64,000 bases of DNA from Parafrankia sp. EUN1f (GTDB lineage: Bacteria; Actinomycetota; Actinomycetes; Frankiales; Frankiaceae). The stretch's first letter is position 1; each line of letters begins with the position of its first letter. The notes below the pieces were generated by a model. It saw only the letters and a program-made list of their open reading frames with translations. It ran no database searches and had not been told where the DNA came from. This document shows positions 40,943 through 48,535 of this stretch, one piece after another. The stretch is from the NCBI RefSeq assembly GCF_000177675.1, contig NZ_ADGX01000019.1, positions 21,743-85,742 on the forward strand, written 5' to 3'. The translations under genes were made by a program, and so were the position numbers.

Positions 40943-43228
40943 TCATCCCGGATCACGAAAAACCAGCGGGAGAAGCGCGTCGCGGAGCCCGGTACCAGCC
41001 CTGCGGATCCGGTCGTGGAGTGCCGCAAGGTCATCCAAAGCACTCACCGTTACGCCGATCCGCTCCTGCTGACCACGGTCCGGAAGCAGGAGCGGAAGTC
41101 GGCGTATGGTCGCGGCGGTGACCAGCCTGACCGCCGAGCCGGTCGAATGGGCGAGCAGCCATTCGTGGGTCTGGGGAAGGGCCAGATAGTAGAGCAGGTA
41201 GCTGGGGTCCACGGATTCGTTTGGGCGCAGGCGCAGGCAGGATGTGCCGATCAGCCAACCGCGCTGCTCCTCGGTCACCAGGGCCTGTCGGCCGAGCTGG
41301 CCGGTTCGCACGCACACGATGTCACCCGGCCTGAGTCGGTACCGCGTGAGTTTTTCTGCCAGGTCGGGCTCGACATGGTCGATCATCTCCGGCGAGATCC
41401 GGTTCTCCACGAGATTCCTGGGCTTGACGACCGCTGTTCCGGAAGGCCCGTTGTGGTCCGTTCTGATCGCGCCGGAGAAACCCGCGAGTACGTCGCACAC
41501 GTCACCCAGAGGTAGCCGTTTCCAGCTGGTGGCGGTCGTGTCCAGAAGTTCGCCTACCGAGTCCAGTTGGAGTTCCGCCCGCTCCTGGGCCTCAGCCGCC
41601 TGCCGACGCAGCCCGCGCAGGTCGTGACGGAGATCCTCGATCGAGGCCCGAGCGTGGGCGGGGTCGCCAAGGGCGACGGCGGCAGACGGGGAGGTGAAGG
41701 ACAGGTAGCGGCCCGGACTGAGCGCGTAGTCATCCTCGCTGATCCGCCGCCTGGCCACCGGGTGCGAGATCACCGTCCCCGACGACAACACTGACCGATC
41801 CTGATAGGCCGCCACGATGCGGTCGATGTCCTCGTCACGCAGTTCGAGGCGAATCCGGTCGACCGGCGTCCCGGCGCCGCGGGCGTCGATGAACAGCACG
41901 TCGTCACGGTCGTGGTCTGGACGGCGCAGTATCCAGAGTGTCGCCGGAATCAACGTGTGGGCGAAGAGCCGGGGTGGCAGTGACACCACCGCATCGACGG
42001 CACCAGCGCTGACCATGGCGGCCCGGATGAAACTTTCCCGGGGGTTGGCTGATGAACCGGCCCCAACGGGCATCACGACGGCGGCCCGACCATCCTTGGC
42101 CAGGGAAGTCAGCGCGAACTGCAGCCAGGCGTAGTTCGCGTTGTGGCTCGGAGGTTCGCCGTAGGGCCAGAAAGAATTCAGGAAGGTGGTGTCCTGCCAG
42201 TATGAGTCATTGAACGGCGGGTTGACCAGGACCAGGTCGAACATCTCGTCCGGCTTCTGGTCGGGCCAACCTGCGTGGCCGACCCGCAGATTCTGTGGGG
42301 CGAGATCATGCAGGAGCAGGTTCATTCTGGCGATCCCTGCGATCGAGGAATCGCTCGTATGACCACTGGCGATCAGACCCGAGGTGTTCGGGTTCCGCGA
42401 TCTGACATGGTCGGCGGCAGCGGTGAGGAACTCACCCGCGCGGCAGAACGGGTCATGGATCCGCTCGCCGCCGACGGGGTTCGTGAGGCGGACCGCCATC
42501 CGAACGACGGAGCGGGGGGTCGTGAGAAGGCCTGACCGCCGACCGCCAGCCGTCGTCGCGTGCGCCAGCAGTTCGTCGGCGATCGGCCCGGCCTGAGTCG
42601 GAATACCGCCGCGGCTGTTACCGAACGCCGGTTCGAGGCAGTCCAGGATCTCGATCGCTGGTGCGAGTCGGTGGACGTCGTACGGGCTCTCGAACAGAGG
42701 CGACAGGTCGGGCCCATCGCCCGCCGCCTGTGCACGCCAGACGAGCTCTCGCACCTCGCGCGGCAGCCCCCGCTCAGTCGCAGCCCTGAGATCCTTCCAT
42801 CGCTGTTCCTCCTGGAACCGGAGGTGGAGCAGCGTGAATGCGAGGCCCGTGAGGGGCAGCTGACCGACGCCTACCGAGAGCCTGCCTCGGTAGGCGTCGG
42901 CGAGTGCCCGCCACAGCCGGCCACCGGTACCTGTGGGGACATCGGCGGACTTCGGCAGTCCGGGCTCTGGTTCGGGGACCTCGACGGCCAGCCGGAACCG
43001 GTCGCCGTAGGTGGCGCCCGGCGCCTCATCGACCCGGCGGTCCGGGGCGGCGACCGCACGGCCGTCAAGCCAGGAGGCAACCTCCGCCGCCTGGAAGACC
43101 TCGCGGCCGTCCCGCTGCTCGGCAGCGGGAAAGCCCACGTGTCGCCTTCGCCAGTTGCTGACCGCGGCCGGTTTCACTCCGGCGCCCCGAGCGATCTCGG
43201 TGGCCGACACCCAGGCAGGGCCGGTCAT
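40943..43228 (-). CDS. fused type I DNA methylase/specificity (HsdM-HsdS) protein with N-terminal HTH
   Basis: Single 761-residue protein combining modification and specificity. Residues 5-55 form a MerR/excisionase-like HTH (VSATEIARGAGVKPAAVSNW). The N6-adenine methylase follows: SAM motif DPFCRAGEFL (259-268) and catalytic NPPF (336-339). From about 569 comes an HsdS-type target-recognition domain (WKRLPLGDVCDVLAG, VVKPRNLVENR, LRPGDIVCVRTG, IRRLPLLLPD). No HsdR or other nuclease is adjacent, but an Abi-like HEPN protein lies upstream on the same strand. Composition looks lower in GC than its neighbours, which suggests transfer. Confidence 0.88.
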   Translation of the reverse strand: MTGPAWVSATEIARGAGVKPAAVSNWRRRHVGFPAAEQRDGREVFQAAEVASWLDGRAVAAPDRRVDEAPGATYGDRFRLAVEVPEPEPGLPKSADVPTGTGGRLWRALADAYRGRLSVGVGQLPLTGLAFTLLHLRFQEEQRWKDLRAATERGLPREVRELVWRAQAAGDGPDLSPLFESPYDVHRLAPAIEILDCLEPAFGNSRGGIPTQAGPIADELLAHATTAGGRRSGLLTTPRSVVRMAVRLTNPVGGERIHDPFCRAGEFLTAAADHVRSRNPNTSGLIASGHTSDSSIAGIARMNLLLHDLAPQNLRVGHAGWPDQKPDEMFDLVLVNPPFNDSYWQDTTFLNSFWPYGEPPSHNANYAWLQFALTSLAKDGRAAVVMPVGAGSSANPRESFIRAAMVSAGAVDAVVSLPPRLFAHTLIPATLWILRRPDHDRDDVLFIDARGAGTPVDRIRLELRDEDIDRIVAAYQDRSVLSSGTVISHPVARRRISEDDYALSPGRYLSFTSPSAAVALGDPAHARASIEDLRHDLRGLRRQAAEAQERAELQLDSVGELLDTTATSWKRLPLGDVCDVLAGFSGAIRTDHNGPSGTAVVKPRNLVENRISPEMIDHVEPDLAEKLTRYRLRPGDIVCVRTGQLGRQALVTEEQRGWLIGTSCLRLRPNESVDPSYLLYYLALPQTHEWLLAHSTGSAVRLVTAATIRRLPLLLPDRGQQERIGVTVSALDDLAALHDRIRRAGTGLRDALLPLVFRDPG

Positions 43229-43311
43229 ACGTTCCTCACCTCGCCAGCGGCAGTGCCGTGATCGACGGACCGGTCGGGAAGAACGAGACCGCAGGCTCCA
43301 TCCACCGTGGT

Positions 43312-43974
43312 TCAGAACCTTGGCAGGTAGGCGTTGCTGTGGATCCCCTCTCGGCGGGACAGTATCTCCGGAATGCGATCGAGAGGTTCGACCTCCCGTG
43401 CTGCCTCCGGCGACAGGTAGCCCAGCAGGCGATAGATCTTCGCCCGATCAGCGGCGAGATCGCGATGGTGGATCGGCTCGTAGTGCATCACTCTGTTGCG
43501 GAGCAGGAGCATGGCCTCGAGGCTGTCGTGCAGCTCGCGGCGCGACCCCCGGTAATGCGGGAACGCACGATGCAGGGTGGGGACCCAGAGCGTCCGGTCG
43601 TATCCGCGGCTGAGCAGGGCGACCCAGAAGCCGAAGGTGAGTGTGGCGACCACGTCGTCCGGGCCGAACTGGCGGCCGTCCGACCCGGCGAGCTTCTCGT
43701 ACGCTTCCTTCACCTTGCGGGCACCATGCGGTTTGAGCTGGGTGAGGGTCCACCAGTCGGGACGGGCGTAGTGCCGACGGAGCGTGTCGTGCAGCGTGTT
43801 GCGCAGGCCGATCTCGAGGCAGTGCAAAGGTCCGTAGAAGGCGGCCGAGACGGCCGAGTTCCACCAGTAGAGACGTATTCCCGCCTCGGCCGATCCACCG
43901 ACCGCGCGCAGATAGGGCGTAAGGCGCGGTGGGGACAGAAGATCACGGATCCAGTCGGGCGGTTCGGCGCTCAT
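43312..43974 (-). CDS. Abi-like HEPN-domain protein
   Basis: Helical protein of 220 residues with the Abi-family layout: AFYGPLHCLEIGLRNTLHD, FGFWVALLSRGYDRTLW, and LLLRNRVMHYEPIHH carrying the HEPN Rx4H ribonuclease motif (Arg159, His164). Abi_2/HEPN proteins cause abortive infection or act as RNase toxins. Start 43974 is chosen because the Abi homology begins there; the in-frame ATG at 44076 would add an Arg-rich segment without homology. The 370-bp leader upstream has several palindromes. Paired with the fused methylase 83 bases downstream; together they look like a small defence unit. Confidence 0.85.
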   Translation of the reverse strand: MSAEPPDWIRDLLSPPRLTPYLRAVGGSAEAGIRLYWWNSAVSAAFYGPLHCLEIGLRNTLHDTLRRHYARPDWWTLTQLKPHGARKVKEAYEKLAGSDGRQFGPDDVVATLTFGFWVALLSRGYDRTLWVPTLHRAFPHYRGSRRELHDSLEAMLLLRNRVMHYEPIHHRDLAADRAKIYRLLGYLSPEAAREVEPLDRIPEILSRREGIHSNAYLPRF

Positions 43975-44344
43975 GGAGTCCCCCGAGGTGGGTGCGTCGG
44001 CATCGTGGGTGGCGTAGAGTTGTGGGCGTACGCCCCGGGCACGCCTCTGCATGCATGCCGCCCGGGGCACGGCCATTTTCTGAGGGATTTCCCGGATCCC
44101 CCGCCAGCTGTGGGCGGGTGTGGCTCCGACCTACATCTGGCGCCCACGCTCGCGTACGGGAGTACGTCGGGCGCCGGCGCCCGACCGTCACAGGGCGTCC
44201 GGGCTGGGACGCGAGTAGCTGTGTCACATCACCTGTTCGTGGATACCCGTCCGGGGGAAGCGTACGTGTGTCGCGACACATCGGTCAAGCGCACTGGAGT
44301 GCGCGCCTAAACTGTTAACTGATGAGGGTGATGCCGGTCCGTCA
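43975..44344. other. leader of the HEPN gene with three palindromes
   Basis: 370 bases without a gene. Palindromes: gggcgtacgccc (44024-44035), a perfect 20-bp gtcgggcgccggcgcccgac (44166-44185) and tgtgtcgcgacaca (44266-44279). The first is placed as an operator near the HEPN start; the others may be recombination or regulatory sites. Confidence 0.55.
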
Positions 44345-44452
44345 GCCGGAACCGCGCAGGACGTGGCCGAGGCCGTCGTCTTCCTCGCCTCACCCGCCGC
44401 GAGCTTCATCACCGGCAGCGAATATGCCGTCGACGGCGGCCAGCTCCTGTAG
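44345..44452 (+). pseudogene. SDR 3'-end fragment (truncated duplicate)
   Basis: 108 bases matching the last 108 bases of the SDR gene at 40799-40906 with 7 mismatches, both ending at the stop codon. Encodes AGTAQDVAEAVVFLASPAAS and FITGSEYAVDGGQLL. Everything 5' of it is missing. It is either the remnant of a tandem SDR gene cut by the insertion or a duplicated target site. Confidence 0.85.
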
Positions 44453-44527
44453 GCCTGAGGCCAGGCCTTACCCGCGAGGCCTTACCCGCGCCAGCCTCAG
44501 CCCCGGCCGAGCAGCTGGCGCCGTCGG

Positions 44528-46204
44528 TCAGCCGCGGCGGCGCAGGGTGCCGGCCGGGCGCCCGCCGTCGTCCTCGTCGGACTGGAAGGTCAGCTCGTCG
44601 TCGCCGGTCAGAGCCAGCCGGCTCGTTCCGCCGCTCGTGCACATCCGCAGGCCCAACAGGGTCGGATTCGGGCCGGAGCCCGGGACATCGCGCAGCACGA
44701 TTCCCGGGACGGCCGCGCCGTCGGAGAGACCGACGAGTTCCAGGTCACCGACGCACCGCACCGATGACGAGCCAGAGATGACCAGGTCCCCCAGCCCGTC
44801 GAGGGTGAACTCGGAACGCCCGACGACCTCGCCGGCGGAGCCGGCCCGGAGGGTGATCACTACCTGTTGGGTGACGCCCAGATGTGAGGTGACCCGCCCC
44901 TCCCAGGTCCCGGTGTAGCCAGCGGGCAGCGGGCCGGGGCGTGGCGGGGACGCGGCGGGGCCCGATCCGTCCGGTGCCGTCCTGCGGACCCCGGGGCCTG
45001 TGCTGTCGGAGAGGGATGCGGGCGACCTGGTGCCGGCCTTGTCGGCGATCTCCGCGTCGTCTCCGGAGCCGCGGGAGCCGATCAGCGCGACGGCTGTCAC
45101 GATGATCACCAGGCACATGGCGGCCACGGCGGCGATGACTGCCAGCAGGCGCCGCTGGCCGTCCCGACCGGCCTGCCCCGGCGGCGCTGTCAGGTCGGGG
45201 ATCTCCGCCGACGCGGTGCTGTGCGACGGGGCGTGGGTGACGGTGCTGTGCGACGGGGCGTCGTGGGACACCGCCTCATCGGAGCGGACGGACTCGGGCC
45301 GGCCGCCGGAACCTTCGAGGTCGAGGACGTCGACCGCCTGCCGGATCAGACCGGTGACCAGCTCCGGCGGTAGCCAGCGGGCCCAGAGCGCGCCACCGGC
45401 ACGATCGTCCGGCAGGAGGGCACGCCTGAGCTCGGCGGGCCGCGGGCGCAGGGCCGGGGCCTTGTGCAGGCAGGCCTCGACAGTTGCGCGGAGCTCGGCC
45501 GGTACGCCGTCCAGCCGCGGCTCGCCGTTGAGAATTCCGTACAGCACGGCGGGTGTCCCGGTGCCCGCGAACGGCCCGCTGCCTGTCGCGGCGAAGACCA
45601 GCACGCCGCCGAGCGCGAACACGTCGCTGGCCGGCCCGATGTCCGCGCCGGTGATCTGCTCCGGGGAGACGAAGGCCGGCGAGCCGATCATCGAGCCGGA
45701 CTGGGTGAGAATTGTCGAGTCCACCGCGCGGGCGATCCCGAAATCGATCACCGTCGGGCCGTCGACGGTGAGCAGCACGTTCGAGGGTTTGAGATCGCGG
45801 TGTACCAGCCCCGCGGCGTGAATGCTGATCAGCGCTTCGGCGAGGCCGACCCCCAGAGCCGTCACGGTCGGGGCGGGCAGTGGGCCGTGCCGGTGAACGG
45901 CGTCCAGCAACGACGGGCCCGGGACGTACACCGTGACGAGGTAGGGCCGCTCGGCGTCCGCGTCCGCGTCGATCACCTGCGCGGTCCACCGGCCGCCGAC
46001 CCGCCGGGCGGCCTCGACCTCACGCCGGAACCGGGCGCGGAACTCCGGATGGTCCGCGAACTCCGGGCGGATCACCTTGATGGCCACGTTGCGCCCACCC
46101 GGGCTGCGGCCCAGGTACACCCGGCCCATCCCGCCAGCCCCGAGAACGCCGACGAGTCGGTAGGCACCCGCGGTACGCGGGTCGTCGGGGCCGAGGGGCT
46201 TCAT
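44528..46204 (-). CDS. membrane Ser/Thr protein kinase (PknB type)
   Basis: 558 residues. Kinase domain about 12-270 with GVLGAGGMGRVYLG, catalytic Lys43, HRDLKPSNVLL, DFGIARA and SPEQITG. A single membrane helix (353-376) separates it from an extracellular C-terminal domain (about 420-550; YTGTWEGRVTSHLG, FTLDGLGDLVISG) that is not PASTA and shows a Cys pair, presumably a ligand sensor. A His/Ser repeat (DAPSHSTVTHAPSHST) lies in the juxtamembrane region. ATG 46204. Divergent from a lipoprotein gene, which may be functionally linked. Confidence 0.92.
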   Translation of the reverse strand: MKPLGPDDPRTAGAYRLVGVLGAGGMGRVYLGRSPGGRNVAIKVIRPEFADHPEFRARFRREVEAARRVGGRWTAQVIDADADAERPYLVTVYVPGPSLLDAVHRHGPLPAPTVTALGVGLAEALISIHAAGLVHRDLKPSNVLLTVDGPTVIDFGIARAVDSTILTQSGSMIGSPAFVSPEQITGADIGPASDVFALGGVLVFAATGSGPFAGTGTPAVLYGILNGEPRLDGVPAELRATVEACLHKAPALRPRPAELRRALLPDDRAGGALWARWLPPELVTGLIRQAVDVLDLEGSGGRPESVRSDEAVSHDAPSHSTVTHAPSHSTASAEIPDLTAPPGQAGRDGQRRLLAVIAAVAAMCLVIIVTAVALIGSRGSGDDAEIADKAGTRSPASLSDSTGPGVRRTAPDGSGPAASPPRPGPLPAGYTGTWEGRVTSHLGVTQQVVITLRAGSAGEVVGRSEFTLDGLGDLVISGSSSVRCVGDLELVGLSDGAAVPGIVLRDVPGSGPNPTLLGLRMCTSGGTSRLALTGDDELTFQSDEDDGGRPAGTLRRRG

Positions 46205-46445
46205 GCGGTGTCGCCCGCCTTTCGTCCGCGGTGGCCTGCCCGGGCCCGGCCATCAGGTCAGCACTGGCGTCACGTGCGGAGGTCCCGCGTCTCGAGCGGA
46301 TTGCGCCGAAAGATACTGGCAGGCAAATAGAATCCCCACCGATCATAGGCCGGAAGGTACCGATGACGGATGACGGCAGGGAGTCGGCGACGCCCAGCAA
46401 GGTGCCCCCGGACGAACGCGCGGTGGCGGTGAACCGGATCGGGGA

Positions 46446-47504
46446 GTGCGCCGTCTAAAGGCCATGGCGATGACAATGCTCCGCGGCGGACGTCTGAGGG
46501 CGGCCGTCCTACCCCTGGCGCTGGTGACCGCACTGGCGAGCGCGGCCTGCACCGGAGCTTCCGCCGGCGGGCCGGCTCGCGGTGGTCCCGCCGACGCCCC
46601 GGCCCGCGACAGCCCCGGCGCCGGTGCCACTACCGGCCTCGATGCGGACTCCACGGCGGTGCGGGTGGACTGGATCGGCGGCTTCGTGACACCGGAGATG
46701 CTGGCCACCCGGCTACCGCTGGTCGCGATCTACCACGACGGCCGGGTGCTCGCCGAGGGCCCGGTGGCCGCGGTGTGGCCCGGCCCGGCGTTGCCGAACC
46801 TCCAGCTGCGGCGGATCTCGGTTGCGGACGTCCAGAAGCTCGTCGACCGCGCGGTCGCGGCCGGTGTCGGCACCGAACCGGACTTCGGCCAGCCGCCGAT
46901 CGCCGATGCCCCGTCGACCCGGTTCACCGTCCGGACCGCGGCCGGTGTGCGCACGATGGAGGTGTCGGCGCTGACCGAGGCGGACGGCACCGGGCTGACC
47001 GCGGCCCAGCAGTCCGCGCGCAAGGCCGCCCAGCGCCTGTACACCGAGCTCACCGACCTGCCCGCCACCCTGGGCGCGGGCGCGGTCGGCGAACCGGAGG
47101 AGTACACCCCCACCGCAGTCGTCGCGTTCGCCGAGCCGTGGGGCGCGAACTGCCCCGCGCCGTCATCGGACGGCGGTGCGCCCGGCGGCAGCATGCCCAG
47201 CGTCGGCACGCCCGCCGGCAGTGCGCCCGTCGGTGACCTGCCCTACCTGTGCGGCGGCGGAGGTGCGATGAGCCGGGAGGCACGTCCCTGGCCCGGCCCG
47301 CCGCTGCCCGGTGAACCGTACGGTGAAGGCCTCGGCCTGAGCTGCGTGACGTCCGGCGGTGGCGACGCGACGAAGGTGCTGGCGGCGGCGCGCACGGCGG
47401 ACGCCATCACCCCGTGGACGTCCGAGGGTGCGAAGTGGCGGCTCACGTTCCGCCCCCTGCTGCCGGACGAGTCCTCCTGCGCGGACCTGCCCGCCGGCGG
47501 CTGA
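46446..47504 (+). CDS. putative lipoprotein of unknown function
   Basis: About 352 residues starting with a signal peptide and lipobox-like ALASAAC, so probably lipid-anchored at the outer face. A Gly/Ala/Pro-rich spacer is followed by a body with TPEMLATRLPLVAIYHDGRV and LPNLQLRRISVADVQKLVD, resembling a beta-rich periplasmic domain. A second Gly/Ser-rich insertion (about 235-265) precedes the C-terminal region, which contains several Cys. Start is GTG 46446 or ATG 46464, the latter giving a tidier signal peptide. Divergent from the kinase. I do not recognise the family. Confidence 0.7.
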   Translation: MRRLKAMAMTMLRGGRLRAAVLPLALVTALASAACTGASAGGPARGGPADAPARDSPGAGATTGLDADSTAVRVDWIGGFVTPEMLATRLPLVAIYHDGRVLAEGPVAAVWPGPALPNLQLRRISVADVQKLVDRAVAAGVGTEPDFGQPPIADAPSTRFTVRTAAGVRTMEVSALTEADGTGLTAAQQSARKAAQRLYTELTDLPATLGAGAVGEPEEYTPTAVVAFAEPWGANCPAPSSDGGAPGGSMPSVGTPAGSAPVGDLPYLCGGGGAMSREARPWPGPPLPGEPYGEGLGLSCVTSGGGDATKVLAAARTADAITPWTSEGAKWRLTFRPLLPDESSCADLPAGG

Positions 47505-47518
47505 CCCGGCGTTCTTCT

Positions 47519-47594
47519 GGCAGGCCTCAGCTCCGGCAGGCCTCAGCTCCGGCAGGCCTCAGCTCCGGCAGGCCTCAGCTCCGGCAGGCCTCAG
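47519..47594. repeat. 16-bp tandem repeat with flanking hairpin
   Basis: Four exact copies of ggcaggcctcagctcc (47519-47582) plus a partial fifth (47583-47594). The last copy pairs with ctgaggcctgcc at 47611-47622, so the array ends in a hairpin between two convergent genes and may serve as a bidirectional terminator. Confidence 0.9.
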
Positions 47595-48109
47595 GCCTGA
47601 GGGCTCAGCGCTGAGGCCTGCCGCTGGTAGTGGTCCCGCATCGCCGGGTAGTAGTCGCGCTCGAAGTCGACGGCGGCCGGTTCGCCGCCGGTCTCCGCGG
47701 CCACCAGCCTGTCCAGGTAGTACTCCCAGCCAGGCCCGACGTTCTCCGCGGCGGCGGGGTCGAGCCCCGGCTGGGAGAAGGTCAGCGTGGTGACGCCGTC
47801 AGCCTCGGCGAGCTCGAGGTCGAGCAACCACTGCTCCGTTCCGGCATGAATGCGCACGCGGAGGGTGTGTGGGGGCGTGCATTCACGGATCTCGGCCTGC
47901 GTGGCCGGTGCGCCCTCCTCGGCCGTCATCTGGAAGCTCACCTGGCCTGACGCCGGATCACCGGTGAACGTGCCGATCCAGCGGGCAAGCCGCTCAGGTT
48001 CGGTGACCGCGGCCCACAGCTCCCGCAACGGAGCCTGGAACGTGCGGGTGAGGACGAGGAGGCAACGATCGCCCTGCCCGGTGACACGGCCGGTCGGGAC
48101 AGGGGCCAC
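47591..48109 (-). CDS. SRPBCC/AHSA1-like domain protein
   Basis: START/Bet v1-fold protein of 172 residues: RTFQAPLRELWAAVTEPERL, RWIGTFTGDPASGQVSFQM, TLRVRI and TTLTFSQPGLD, then GPGWEYYLDRL. This group is called activator of Hsp90 ATPase homologue 1-like but in bacteria mostly has unknown ligand-binding roles. GTG 48109 has AGGAG six bases upstream. Sequence further upstream in the same frame belongs to a decayed Rieske-oxygenase fragment and is not part of it. The last codons overlap the 16-bp repeat. Confidence 0.85.
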   Translation of the reverse strand: MAPVPTGRVTGQGDRCLLVLTRTFQAPLRELWAAVTEPERLARWIGTFTGDPASGQVSFQMTAEEGAPATQAEIRECTPPHTLRVRIHAGTEQWLLDLELAEADGVTTLTFSQPGLDPAAAENVGPGWEYYLDRLVAAETGGEPAAVDFERDYYPAMRDHYQRQASALSPQA

Positions 48110-48535
48110 GTGGGTCTCCTTTTCGGGGCAGGTCAGATCGTGGGCAGCGAACACGCCCACGCCGGAACGATAGTTCCTTTCTCGCGTGGGCCGGTCCAGC
48201 TGTTCGTCGGCGTGGCGGAATCCGGATGACGGCGGGCGGGCCAGTGGCATCCGGGCCGGGCGCTGGTGCTCCACGATCAGCCGGTCCTCCGCCAGGATCT
48301 CGGTCTCGGCCCGCTTCACCCGCGGCCCGGCCCGTCGAGCTCCACCCCGTCCGTGCGGGCTGACGTCGTGAGTGTGGCGCCACGCCCTTTTAGCTGCGCT
48401 TCAGCGCGGTTCGAGAGAATTCCCGAAGTCGTGCGGAAGGTTGCGATCGAAATGTGGTCGGACCTGGGGAGCGGCTGAATTCTGCCCTGTTTTCATGGTC
48501 CGTCGATCCGGCGGAACGATCTGGGGGATTTCTTC
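48110..48535. other. intergenic region with a Rieske-gene remnant
   Basis: 426 bases between divergent genes. It contains the pseudogene fragment at 48236-48364. The remaining AT-richer part (about 48370-48535) likely holds the promoter of the ABC operon. Confidence 0.5.
48236..48364 (-). pseudogene. Rieske oxygenase gene fragment
   Basis: About 129 bases matching 58995-59118 in the intact Rieske gene with roughly 11 mismatches and a 5-bp insertion that breaks the frame. It would encode the ARTDGVELDGP ... RAETEILAEDRLIVEHQRPA segment. No more of the gene is found beside it. Confidence 0.85.

Larger units (their letters stand above)
40907..44344. mobile_element. putative defence-island insertion (HsdMS + HEPN) bounded by SDR 3'-end repeats
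   Basis: The 3.4-kb block between the SDR stop and the second copy of the SDR 3' end carries only the fused methylase and the HEPN gene, both opposite in orientation to the SDR. The bounding copies are 40799-40906 and 44345-44452. No integrase or transposase is inside, so it could have arrived by recombination between tandem SDR paralogues or by a helper-dependent element. Confidence 0.55.

Noticed and set aside
40907..44344. insertion sequence or integrase-bearing element
   Set aside because: No transposase, integrase or terminal inverted repeats; only direct repeats of an SDR 3' end, and no tRNA target.
47591..48319. longer AHSA1-like protein starting at 48319
   Set aside because: The extra N-terminal codons derive from the Rieske fragment and unrelated spacer; a good ribosome-binding site supports GTG 48109.
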